From an uncultured Collinsella sp. (GTDB lineage: Bacteria; Actinomycetota; Coriobacteriia; Coriobacteriales; Coriobacteriaceae), in contig CAUAAZ010000032.1 of the NCBI GenBank assembly GCA_958427145.1, positions 1 through 23,768 on the forward strand: DNA of 23,768 nucleotides, in the 5' to 3' direction. Under the pieces are notes generated by a model. It was not told the DNA's origin, made no database searches, and was given only the letters and a program-made list of their open reading frames with translations. Shown piece after piece: positions 1-7,228 of the stretch. The first letter of the stretch is position 1; the number at the start of each line of letters is the position of its first letter. Both the position numbers and the translations under genes were made by a program.

Positions 1-81
1 GCATCGACCTGCGCCGATGCCCCCAACGTGGACACACATTTTGTCCTATAAGCCGCATATCCTGCAACCGGGGCCGTTCGA

Positions 82-97
82 TGTTTCACATGAAACG
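82..97. other. parS-like ParB-binding site (candidate)
   Basis: The inner 14 bases, GTTTCACATGAAAC, match the actinobacterial parS consensus GTTTCACGTGAAAC at 13 of 14 positions; the mismatch is in the central CG. The full 16-mer differs at two positions from the Bacillus form TGTTNCACGTGAAACA. The site lies just downstream of the rlmN stop codon and outside any supported gene. parS sites nucleate ParB spreading and usually cluster near the replication origin. Whether ParB binds here is inferred from sequence only. The remaining bases of 1-115 hold no gene that I can support. Confidence 0.5.
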
Positions 98-115
98 TTT
101 TGGGGTGCGACTCCC

Positions 116-1168
116 CTATGCGTTCTTCTGAACTTTGAAGCGCTGCTTCAGCTGTCCGCAAGCGGCGTCAATATCGTTACCACGGGAGTTACGAATCGTG
201 GTTTCGATGCCACGGGACTCAAGACGACGCTGAAGATCCTCAACCTTATGAATCGGCGACGGCTTGAGCGGGCTGCCCTCGATGTCGTTAAGCTGAATCA
301 GGTTAACGTGGCACAACGTTCCCTCGCAGAAGTCGCAGAGCGCCTGCATCTCGGGATTCGTATCGTTGGCGCCTTCGATCATGGCATACTCATAGGTCGG
401 GCGGCGGCCAGTCTTCTCGGTGTAGAGTTGAAGCGCCTCGTGAAGGCGAAGTAGCGTGTACTTCTTAACACCGGGCATAAGCTTATTGCGTGTCGACTGG
501 ATGGCGGAATGCAGGGAAACGGCAAGCGTGAACTGTTCAGGGATGTCGGCAAATTTGCGAATACCGGGAATAACGCCGCTGGTAGAGACGGTGAGGTGAC
601 GAGCACCGATACCGATGCCATCGGGGTCGTTGAGGATTCGCAACGCCTTGAGAACCTCGTCGTAGTTGGCAAACGGCTCGCCCTGGCCCATGAAGACAAC
701 GCTCGTGACGCGCTCGCCAAAGTCGTTGGATACATGAAGTACCTGGTCGACGATCTCTTGAGCGGTCAGAGAGCGCTTGAGGCCGTTGAGACCGGTAGCG
801 CAAAAGGCGCAGCCCATGCCACAGCCAGCCTGGGTGGAAACGCAGACGGAAAGCTTGTTACGACGGGGCATACCGACAGTCTCGACGGAAACGCCGTCGT
901 GGTACTCGAGCAGATACTTGCGAGAGCCATCTTTGGAAACCTGCTTGGTTAGTTCAGTCGGCGTGTCAAAGGCAAAAGCCTCTTTAAGCTGCTCGCGGAA
1001 AGCCTTGGGAAGGTTGGTCATATCGTCAAACGAACAAACGTTCTTCTCGAAGACCCATTCGATGAGCTGCTTCGCGCGGAAGGCGGGCTGGCCAAGTTCG
1101 GCCACGAGTTCGCGAATATCGTTTTGGCTCAAGTCGCGAATGTCCTGAGATTTAGTCCTGGGATTCAT
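116..1168 (-). CDS. rlmN: 23S rRNA (adenine(2503)-C(2))-methyltransferase RlmN
   Basis: This radical-SAM enzyme methylates C2 of A2503 in 23S rRNA, and in the family also A37 of some tRNAs. The 350-residue length is normal. The [4Fe-4S]/SAM motif CxxxCxxC is C116-C120-C123 (GCGMGCAFC). C109 and C337 (in AACGQL) correspond to the resolving and methyl-carrying cysteines that make RlmN/Cfr mechanistically distinct. The GEP motif is seen at residues 163-165 (MGQGEPFANYD). An N-terminal helical accessory domain (about 1-95) favours RlmN over Cfr. The start has GAAAGG five bases upstream. It is transcribed divergently from ddl, and no clear terminator is seen downstream within the window. Confidence 0.96.
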   Translation of the reverse strand: MNPRTKSQDIRDLSQNDIRELVAELGQPAFRAKQLIEWVFEKNVCSFDDMTNLPKAFREQLKEAFAFDTPTELTKQVSKDGSRKYLLEYHDGVSVETVGMPRRNKLSVCVSTQAGCGMGCAFCATGLNGLKRSLTAQEIVDQVLHVSNDFGERVTSVVFMGQGEPFANYDEVLKALRILNDPDGIGIGARHLTVSTSGVIPGIRKFADIPEQFTLAVSLHSAIQSTRNKLMPGVKKYTLLRLHEALQLYTEKTGRRPTYEYAMIEGANDTNPEMQALCDFCEGTLCHVNLIQLNDIEGSPLKPSPIHKVEDLQRRLESRGIETTIRNSRGNDIDAACGQLKQRFKVQKNA

Positions 1169-1183
1169 GGAAGCCTTTCGATT

Positions 1184-1213
1184 TTGGGGAAACGTAGAGG
1201 GTATCGCTACAAT
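1184..1213 (+). promoter_or_regulatory. Candidate sigma70-type promoter for ddl
   Basis: TTGGGG (1184-1189) and TACAAT (1208-1213) are separated by 18 bases, with the start codon 40 bases further on. The same TACAAT hexamer precedes purB and the tRNA-Lys gene in this window. The -35 match is modest. Confidence 0.4.
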
Positions 1214-1231
1214 ATGGTATCAGCTGCAGAA

Positions 1232-1237
1232 ATTATA
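1232..1237 (-). promoter_or_regulatory. Candidate -10 box for rlmN
   Basis: A perfect TATAAT reads on the minus strand 63 bases before the rlmN start codon. It abuts the ddl ribosome binding site. No convincing -35 box is seen at the proper distance, so this is a weak call. Confidence 0.27.
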
Positions 1238-1253
1238 GAGGAGGAGTCTGCCC

Positions 1254-2219
1254 ATGCCGGGTAAAAGCCTAGAGAACATGCACGTAGCGGTCTTGGCGGG
1301 CGGTCATTCCGCCGAGCGCGAGATCTCGCTCAATTCGGGAAAGAACGTCGTGGTTGCCTTGAAGGAGGCCGGCTACACTTCGGTGGAGCTGCTCGACACG
1401 GCTGCCGATGATTTTATGGTAACCATGGCGACCGGCGGCTTTGACGTGGCGTTTATCGCCATGCACGGTGCCGGCGGCGAGGATGGCGCCATGCAGGGCG
1501 CCATGGAGACCCTGGGTATCCCCTACACGGCCTCGGGCGTGCTTGCTAGCGCCTGCGGTGCCGACAAGGAGGTCTCTAAGCTCCTGTACGCCAAGGCGGG
1601 CATCCCCATTGCCCCCGGCCTCGCGCTCGAGATGGGCGATGAAGTCGATATCGATCGTATCGTCGAGGTTTGTGGCGAGCGCTGCTTTGTGAAGCCGGCC
1701 GTCAACGGTTCCAGCTATGGCATTTCCCTGGTCCATGAGCCCTCCGAGCTGCCCGCGGCAATCGCCAAGGCGTTTGAGTACGGCGACAAAGTGCTGGTCG
1801 AGAAGTGCATCGAGGGTACCGAGATCACCGTCGGCGTGTACGGCGAGGACGACGTGCGCGCTCTGCCGATTGTCGAGATTCGCAAGCCCGAGGACTGCGA
1901 GTTCTACGATCTGGACGTGAAATATGTCGACCCTACGGACATCCATCGCATTCCGGCGCAGATTTCACCCGAGAACTACGCTCGTGCCCAGGAGCTTGCC
2001 TGTGCCGCTCACAAGGCGCTCGGTTGCCTGGGCATCTCGCGCAGCGATTTTATCGTGAGCGAGGACGGCCCCGTTATCCTCGAGACCAATACCATTCCCG
2101 GCATGACCGATACGTCGCTGTATCCGGATGAGATCCGCCACACCGACGACATGACGTTCCCGCAGATCTGTGACAGCCTGATCCGTATGGGTCTTCGTCG
2201 AGCGGGCATTGCATGCTAA
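1254..2219 (+). CDS. ddl: D-alanine--D-alanine ligase
   Basis: This ATP-grasp enzyme joins two D-alanines in the cytoplasm to give the dipeptide used by MurF in peptidoglycan precursor synthesis. The 321-residue length is typical. Visible family motifs are GGHSAEREISL near the N-terminus, MHGAGGEDGAMQG (substrate loop), the ATP-grasp segment VKPAVNGSSYG, and the metal-binding C-terminal NTIPGMT. The omega loop contains FYDLDVKY. It keeps the tyrosine associated with D-Ala-D-Ala specificity, whereas D-Ala-D-lactate ligases usually have phenylalanine there, so intrinsic vancomycin resistance through this gene is not indicated. AGAGGAGGAG at 1237-1246 is a strong ribosome binding site. The last seven bases overlap the start of the downstream dinG-like gene, suggesting translational coupling. 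Confidence 0.95.
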   Translation: MPGKSLENMHVAVLAGGHSAEREISLNSGKNVVVALKEAGYTSVELLDTAADDFMVTMATGGFDVAFIAMHGAGGEDGAMQGAMETLGIPYTASGVLASACGADKEVSKLLYAKAGIPIAPGLALEMGDEVDIDRIVEVCGERCFVKPAVNGSSYGISLVHEPSELPAAIAKAFEYGDKVLVEKCIEGTEITVGVYGEDDVRALPIVEIRKPEDCEFYDLDVKYVDPTDIHRIPAQISPENYARAQELACAAHKALGCLGISRSDFIVSEDGPVILETNTIPGMTDTSLYPDEIRHTDDMTFPQICDSLIRMGLRRAGIAC

Positions 2220-5107
2220 TCGAGGACGCGGTTTCGTCAGGAACGCCGCAGTTTGTCATCGACTCCTATGCCACGCTTGCCGAACGCGCCAAAACGCAGT
2301 CCTTCGGCCTCATCGAGGAAGATGTGATTGTCCTCGATACCGAGACCACAGGTCTTTCGGTGCAGGACAACGAGCTGATCGAGATCTCGGCGGCCCGTCT
2401 TTCGGGCCGCGAGATCGTCGGCCGTTTCGATACCTTCGTGCATCCCAAGCAGCTGATTCCCGCCGAGATTACCGAGCTCACGAGCATTACAAATGCCGAT
2501 GTGGCAGATGCCCCGTCGGCCGTTGAGGCCGTCGCCGCTCTCGCCGATTTTGTCGGTGGTTGCCCGGTGATCGCACATAACGCCACGTTCGACCGCTCGT
2601 TTATCGAGTCGGTCAAAGGCGGCGTCAACGTGAGCGATATTTGGATCGATTCGCTGGCGCTGTCGCGCATCGCGCTTCCGCGCCTGGCCTCGCACAAGCT
2701 GTCTTTTATGGCCGATCTGTTTGGCTGTGACTCGGTATCACACCGTGCCAATGCCGACGTCGACGCCCTGTGTGGCGTATGGCGCGTGTTGCTTGTGGCG
2801 CTCACCGACTTGCCCCAGGGCCTCATGGCGCGCCTAGCCGACATGCATCCGGATGTGCCTTGGTCCTATCGCCCTATCTTCTCATTCTTGGCAGGGCAGA
2901 ACCCTGGTTCTATCTTCTCTCTCAGCGCCGCTCGTGCTGACGTTCTCAAGGCCGATCGCGCCGACGATCGGGTGGACGCCGACGAACTGCCGGTCCTCAA
3001 GATGCCGAGTCGTGAGGAGATTGAGGCAGACTATGCGCCAGGTGGCCTGGTCAATCGCATGTATCCCACTTACGAGCCGCGTGATGAGCAGATCGCGATG
3101 GCGCTCGAGGTCCGCGATGCGCTGGTCACGGGCACTCATCGTGTAATTGAGGCGGGCACAGGCGTCGGCAAATCGATGGCCTATCTGGTGCCTTTTGCCG
3201 AGGCGGCACGCCGTAACAACATCACGGTTGGTATTGCGACCAAATCGAACAATCTTGCAGACCAGCTCATGTACCATGAGCTGCCAAAACTTGCCGAGCA
3301 ACTGGACGGTGGTCTGTCATTTTGCGCTCTCAAGGGGTATGACCACTATCCGTGCCTGCGCAAGCTTGAGCGCATGAGCCGCGGCCAGGTCGAGATTACC
3401 ACCAAGCGCGATCCGGCGGACACGCTCACGGCGGTCGCGGTCATTATGGCGTACGTCTGCCAATCAGCCGATGGCGACCTCGACTCGCTTGGCATTCGGT
3501 GGCGCAGCGTCAACCGCCCCGACTTTACGACGGCCTCGCGCGAGTGTGCTCGTCGCCTCTGCCCGTTTTTCCCTGATAAATGTTTGGTCCACGGCGCTCG
3601 TCGTCGTGCGGCGCATGCCGATGTGGTGGTCACCAACCATTCCCTGCTGTTCCGCAATGTCGCGGCCGAGGGCAGGATTATGCCTCCGATTCGTCATTGG
3701 GTAATCGACGAGGCTCATTCTATCGAGCGCGAGGCGCGCCGTCAGTGGGCGCGCGTGGTGTCGGCGGACGAATCACGCGTTCTGTTTGAGCGCCTGGGTG
3801 GCTCGAGCACCGGCGCGCTAAGCCAGGTTTCCCGTGATTTGGCAACCTCCGAGGGCTCTACGCTCTATCTGGGCCTTACTGCCAAGGCGACGTCGACGGT
3901 TGCGCGCGCGAGCATGGCAATCGCCGACGTGTTCGATGGCGTTCGCGAGCTCGGCCGCCGTGCCCGTGGGGGTTATGACAATGCCAATCTATGGATTGGC
4001 CCCGAGCTGCGCGAATCTGACGACTGGCATGATTTCTTACCGTCGGCCTACGCTGCCATCGATGCATTGGAACAAGCTGACAAGAGCGTCGACGCGCTGG
4101 TGCAGGCTGTCGCCGCCGACAAGCCCGAGGTTGTTGTCGACCTGGGCGATATCTCGCGCCGCCTGCACGAGCTGGCCGAGAACCTCAAACTCATCATCGA
4201 CGGCACCGATGAACACTACGTGTATTCGCTGCAGGTCAATCGCAGGTTGCGTGCCGGCGGAGAGTCAATGACCGCAGAGCGCATCGACATTGGCGAGGCC
4301 TTGGCAACCGAGTGGCTGCCCGAGGTTCACACGGCTATCTTTGCCTCGGCGACCATGACGGTGTCCAAAAGCTTTGAACACTTTAACCACGCGGTCGGCC
4401 TCGATCGCATCGGTGCTTCGACATCCTCATCGCTGCACTTGGACTCGAGCTACGACTTTGATTCGAACATGGCTGTAGTCGTTGCGGGCGATATACCCGA
4501 TCCGCGCGATCGTGAGAGCTATCTTACGGCGCTCGAGCGCGTGCTGGTCGACGCCCATCTTGCCATGGGCGGATCGGTGCTCACACTGTTTACCAATCGG
4601 CGCGACATGGAAGACCTGTACGCCCGCGTTGAGCCCAAGATGGCCCGTGCGGGTCTGGAGCTCAACTGCCAGCAGCGCAACTCATCTCCTCGTCGCCTGC
4701 GCGACCGGTTTATCAACGAGCCGACCTCGTCGCTTTTTGCTCTTAAGGCCTTCTGGGAGGGATTCGACGCCAGCGGCGAGACACTGCGCTGCGTCATCAT
4801 TCCCAAGCTGCCGTTCTCGAGCCCCACGGACCCGCTCTCGTGCGAGCGCAACCTGCGCGAAGACCGCGCTTGGGCGCGCTATTCGCTGCCCGAGGCGGTG
4901 CTCGAGGTCAAGCAGGCGGCTGGCCGCCTTATCCGCTCGTCGACCGATTGCGGCGTGCTGATTCTGGCCGACCCGCGCCTGGTGACGAAGGGCTACGGAA
5001 AGAAGTTCTTAACGTCGCTGCCCACGAGCTCCTACCAGCGCATCGAATCGGCGCAGATCGGGCACTATCTGCAACTGTGGCGTGCACGCCACGAGCGGCG
5101 GCGCTAA
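2213..5107 (+). CDS. dinG: DnaQ-type 3'-5' exonuclease fused to Fe-S DinG-family helicase
   Basis: This 964-residue protein combines two enzymes. Residues about 35-200 form a DEDDh exonuclease with D42 and E44 (VLDTETTG), D127 (AHNATFDRSF), H177 and D182 (HRANADVD). Residues about 285-964 form an XPD/DinG superfamily 2 helicase, with Walker A at 314-321 (AGTGVGKS), the DEAH box at 499-502 and a C-terminal motif VI (QAAGRLIRSS). C381, C445, C450 and C457 are spaced as the Fe-S cluster ligands of DinG/XPD. By family, such enzymes unwind 5' overhangs, R-loops and G-quadruplexes during repair. The ATG overlaps the ddl stop, with no strong ribosome binding site of its own (weak GAGCGGG). Its stop overlaps the stop of the convergent regulator gene by four bases (CTAA). 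The function is family-based; the physiological role is inferred. Confidence 0.92.
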   Translation: MLIEDAVSSGTPQFVIDSYATLAERAKTQSFGLIEEDVIVLDTETTGLSVQDNELIEISAARLSGREIVGRFDTFVHPKQLIPAEITELTSITNADVADAPSAVEAVAALADFVGGCPVIAHNATFDRSFIESVKGGVNVSDIWIDSLALSRIALPRLASHKLSFMADLFGCDSVSHRANADVDALCGVWRVLLVALTDLPQGLMARLADMHPDVPWSYRPIFSFLAGQNPGSIFSLSAARADVLKADRADDRVDADELPVLKMPSREEIEADYAPGGLVNRMYPTYEPRDEQIAMALEVRDALVTGTHRVIEAGTGVGKSMAYLVPFAEAARRNNITVGIATKSNNLADQLMYHELPKLAEQLDGGLSFCALKGYDHYPCLRKLERMSRGQVEITTKRDPADTLTAVAVIMAYVCQSADGDLDSLGIRWRSVNRPDFTTASRECARRLCPFFPDKCLVHGARRRAAHADVVVTNHSLLFRNVAAEGRIMPPIRHWVIDEAHSIEREARRQWARVVSADESRVLFERLGGSSTGALSQVSRDLATSEGSTLYLGLTAKATSTVARASMAIADVFDGVRELGRRARGGYDNANLWIGPELRESDDWHDFLPSAYAAIDALEQADKSVDALVQAVAADKPEVVVDLGDISRRLHELAENLKLIIDGTDEHYVYSLQVNRRLRAGGESMTAERIDIGEALATEWLPEVHTAIFASATMTVSKSFEHFNHAVGLDRIGASTSSSLHLDSSYDFDSNMAVVVAGDIPDPRDRESYLTALERVLVDAHLAMGGSVLTLFTNRRDMEDLYARVEPKMARAGLELNCQQRNSSPRRLRDRFINEPTSSLFALKAFWEGFDASGETLRCVIIPKLPFSSPTDPLSCERNLREDRAWARYSLPEAVLEVKQAAGRLIRSSTDCGVLILADPRLVTKGYGKKFLTSLPTSSYQRIESAQIGHYLQLWRARHERRR

Positions 5108-6021
5108 AGCGGACAAACGAGGGTTTTTGCCATATCGCACAGACGCTTTGACAGGGCGGGGTCATCCAAGATGCGGATGGCTCCGCCCGCTGCGATTACC
5201 TGGCTCAGTAGCCAACGCTCGGAGCCGTAATGCACGGTTACCATTGCCATGTCTGCCCCGCTGCGCTCGATTAGGGTGATGCCGGCCCAGTCCAGATGTT
5301 CCGCCATATCGAATGGCATCAAGAGCTTTGCGCTACGCTGCGTCCGGGCAAGGGAATCGTGGAGGGATGCGACGTCCGGTGCGTGAGACACGACGGAGTC
5401 TTCCGTCAAGGTGAGTCCCTCGATTTTATCCATGCGATAGGTGCGCTGCTCATCGACTGCGATGTCCCAGGCAATCAAGTATGTTTGGTCGCCGTTTGCC
5501 GTAATGCGCAAGGGGTCGACCAGACGCTCGCGTGGCCGTGCATCGTCCATCGAGCGATACGAGATGCGGCAGCGAACGCCGTCCTGAATGGCGCAGCTCA
5601 GCTGCTGCCAGTGCGACCCGTGGTTGACGGTGTCAAAGACGCGCTGGTTATAGCCGAGCTCTTCGGGTAGAAGAGCATGCCGAATCCGGGCTGCCGTCTG
5701 TGGCTCGATCCCCAACGATTCAAGTTCGTGGTTGAGCACAGCGCCCTCGGCGGCACTCAGGCGCAACGGTAGAACACGCCCGGCGTCGCCGGTGAGGACC
5801 ACACGCTCGCCGCGGCATTCGCAGATGATGCGCGCGCCCGATTCTCGGTCCGCGAGCGTCGAGACGATCTCGAGAATCTCGTCGAGTGACATCCCCGTGA
5901 TGCCAAAGCGACTGCAAATCTCGGTTCGTGTCATGCCGCTCTCGCCGGCGGCGTAGAGGGCCTCCATGATGTCGATGGCGCGCGAGAGTCTCTGCTCGCT
6001 GGTGAGTTTACGCACGGGCAT
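5104..6021 (-). CDS. WYL-domain transcriptional regulator, PafC-like
   Basis: This 305-residue protein has an N-terminal winged-helix-like segment (about 8-75) and a WYL domain (about 140-205). The signature region is TYLIAWD (180-186) followed by RTYRMDKI (193-200), and the extension to residue 305 is a typical WCX-like C-terminus. WYL domains sense nucleic-acid ligands. In mycobacteria the PafB-PafC heterodimer activates much of the LexA-independent DNA-damage response. This is the second gene of a pair: its start lies within the upstream gene (14-base overlap, 6008-6021), so the two proteins are probably made in fixed ratio. The gene ends against dinG with a four-base stop overlap. No Pup or proteasome genes, the usual pafBC neighbours, are in the window. 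The PafC assignment rests on order and domain type. Confidence 0.84.
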   Translation of the reverse strand: MPVRKLTSEQRLSRAIDIMEALYAAGESGMTRTEICSRFGITGMSLDEILEIVSTLADRESGARIICECRGERVVLTGDAGRVLPLRLSAAEGAVLNHELESLGIEPQTAARIRHALLPEELGYNQRVFDTVNHGSHWQQLSCAIQDGVRCRISYRSMDDARPRERLVDPLRITANGDQTYLIAWDIAVDEQRTYRMDKIEGLTLTEDSVVSHAPDVASLHDSLARTQRSAKLLMPFDMAEHLDWAGITLIERSGADMAMVTVHYGSERWLLSQVIAAGGAIRILDDPALSKRLCDMAKTLVCPL

Positions 6022-7030
6022 ACTCGTGCACCGTCCTTTCGATGAGGTGGTTCCACGCCTGCTTGAGCGATTTGGGGGCGATGGGCCTCATGCCGTCCAT
6101 GGCGTGGGCCATGCAAAATGAGGCGGCGGCTTCAAGGTCGCGCACGTCAACGGTCCAGGTCCATCCTGCATCGGTGTGTGTGAGCTCACCTCGCCCACGC
6201 GTGAGGCCGTTGATCATATCGATCTGCGTCTGAGGGGCGAACGAGAACGTGGCTGCAACGGGCGGTCGGTCGGCAAAATCGAATTCAAAGAACAGATAGT
6301 CGTTGAGATTGAAGTCCGCAGGGATGGCGTAGGCCTTCGAAGGACGCCAAGCGCGAACGATACGGTCACAGCGGAATGTCCTGATGTCGTCGGTGACGTT
6401 GTCGAGGCCGCAGAAGTACGCCACGCCCTCGCGCTCGAACATGCCGTAGACGCAGACGGTACGTTCTTTCTGCTCGCCGCGTCCGTTCTGATATAAAAAT
6501 CGCAGCGCGCATCGCTCGGCAAAGGCGCTCCATACCGCATCGACGGTGGGAGAGCGGCGGATCGGTGCTTCGTCCGCCGTCGTCCTACCGGTGAGGTAGG
6601 CAATCTTTGATCGAATATCGGCAAGCGGTGCGGCAAAAGTGGATGAGCCGGCCGCTAGTGTCTGGTCGATGGCGTTGAGCAGGATATCGGCGTCGTCTGC
6701 GGTGATGAGGCCGCCTGCTGCAAAGGTGTGCTCGCGGTCAATTGTCCACGAGCTTTCCTCGGTCTCCTGCGCGCCGGCGGGGCGAACCTCCTTGATTAAG
6801 ATGCCACGCTCGAGCAGTTTGTCACGATCGCGCCGAAACTTGCGCTTATCCGAGTCGATGTTGCCCGAGCCATATCCCAGGTCAGAATCCAAGACGATCT
6901 GCTCGGTCGTCAGCGGTTCGGGGGAGCTATTGAGTACAAAGAAAAGATTGAGGATGCGCTGAGCCGTTTTATCGAAACTGGGCTCCAAATTTCCCTTTTT
7001 AATTGTCTCGGTCGTGTCGCTTGCCGTCAT
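6008..7030 (-). CDS. WYL-domain transcriptional regulator, PafB-like
   Basis: This 340-residue protein is the first gene of the regulator pair. Residues about 21-100 form a helix-turn-helix region rich in basic residues (KRKFRRDRDK at 62-71). A divergent WYL domain spans about 170-228, with YFCGLD (205-210) in place of the usual WYL-type strand and RTFRCDRI (217-224) as the arginine-containing ligand segment. The remainder is a WCX-like extension. The start is supported by GAGGA six bases upstream of the ATG. It is transcribed away from the M28-like gene. By analogy with PafBC it should act as a heterodimer with the downstream protein in DNA-damage control, and its position beside dinG is consistent with that. 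Targets are unknown. Confidence 0.82.
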   Translation of the reverse strand: MTASDTTETIKKGNLEPSFDKTAQRILNLFFVLNSSPEPLTTEQIVLDSDLGYGSGNIDSDKRKFRRDRDKLLERGILIKEVRPAGAQETEESSWTIDREHTFAAGGLITADDADILLNAIDQTLAAGSSTFAAPLADIRSKIAYLTGRTTADEAPIRRSPTVDAVWSAFAERCALRFLYQNGRGEQKERTVCVYGMFEREGVAYFCGLDNVTDDIRTFRCDRIVRAWRPSKAYAIPADFNLNDYLFFEFDFADRPPVAATFSFAPQTQIDMINGLTRGRGELTHTDAGWTWTVDVRDLEAAASFCMAHAMDGMRPIAPKSLKQAWNHLIERTVHEYARA

Positions 7031-7228
7031 AGAGTCCTCGCATGAGAAGGTGGTTTGCTGTCATGATTTTAGTCCGATATGGAGATTAGGCTATATCCTT
7101 GTCCGCTCGGGGCGTTAAGATGGGCCGAATTCGGTCGTTTGCGCTCGCTCGGGGTATACTTTCGACTATATACGGTTCTAATGTGCATGCATTGGGCCTA
7201 TTTGTCGGATTATGGATGTGGAGCGCAC

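Noticed and set aside
1..20. GCATCG/CGATGC inverted repeat at the window edge as a terminator
   Set aside because: The stem is only six bases with an eight-base loop and has no T-tract on the plus strand; the minus-strand continuation is outside the window.
101..115. GGGG/CCCC pairing after rlmN as its terminator
   Set aside because: Only a four-base stem, with no T-run on the minus strand after it.
7079..7228. Upstream ATG adding 50 residues to the M28-like protein
   Set aside because: The extension has odd composition, no ribosome binding site, and spans the likely promoter region (TATACT at 7155-7160). The ATG at 7229 has GGAG at good spacing.
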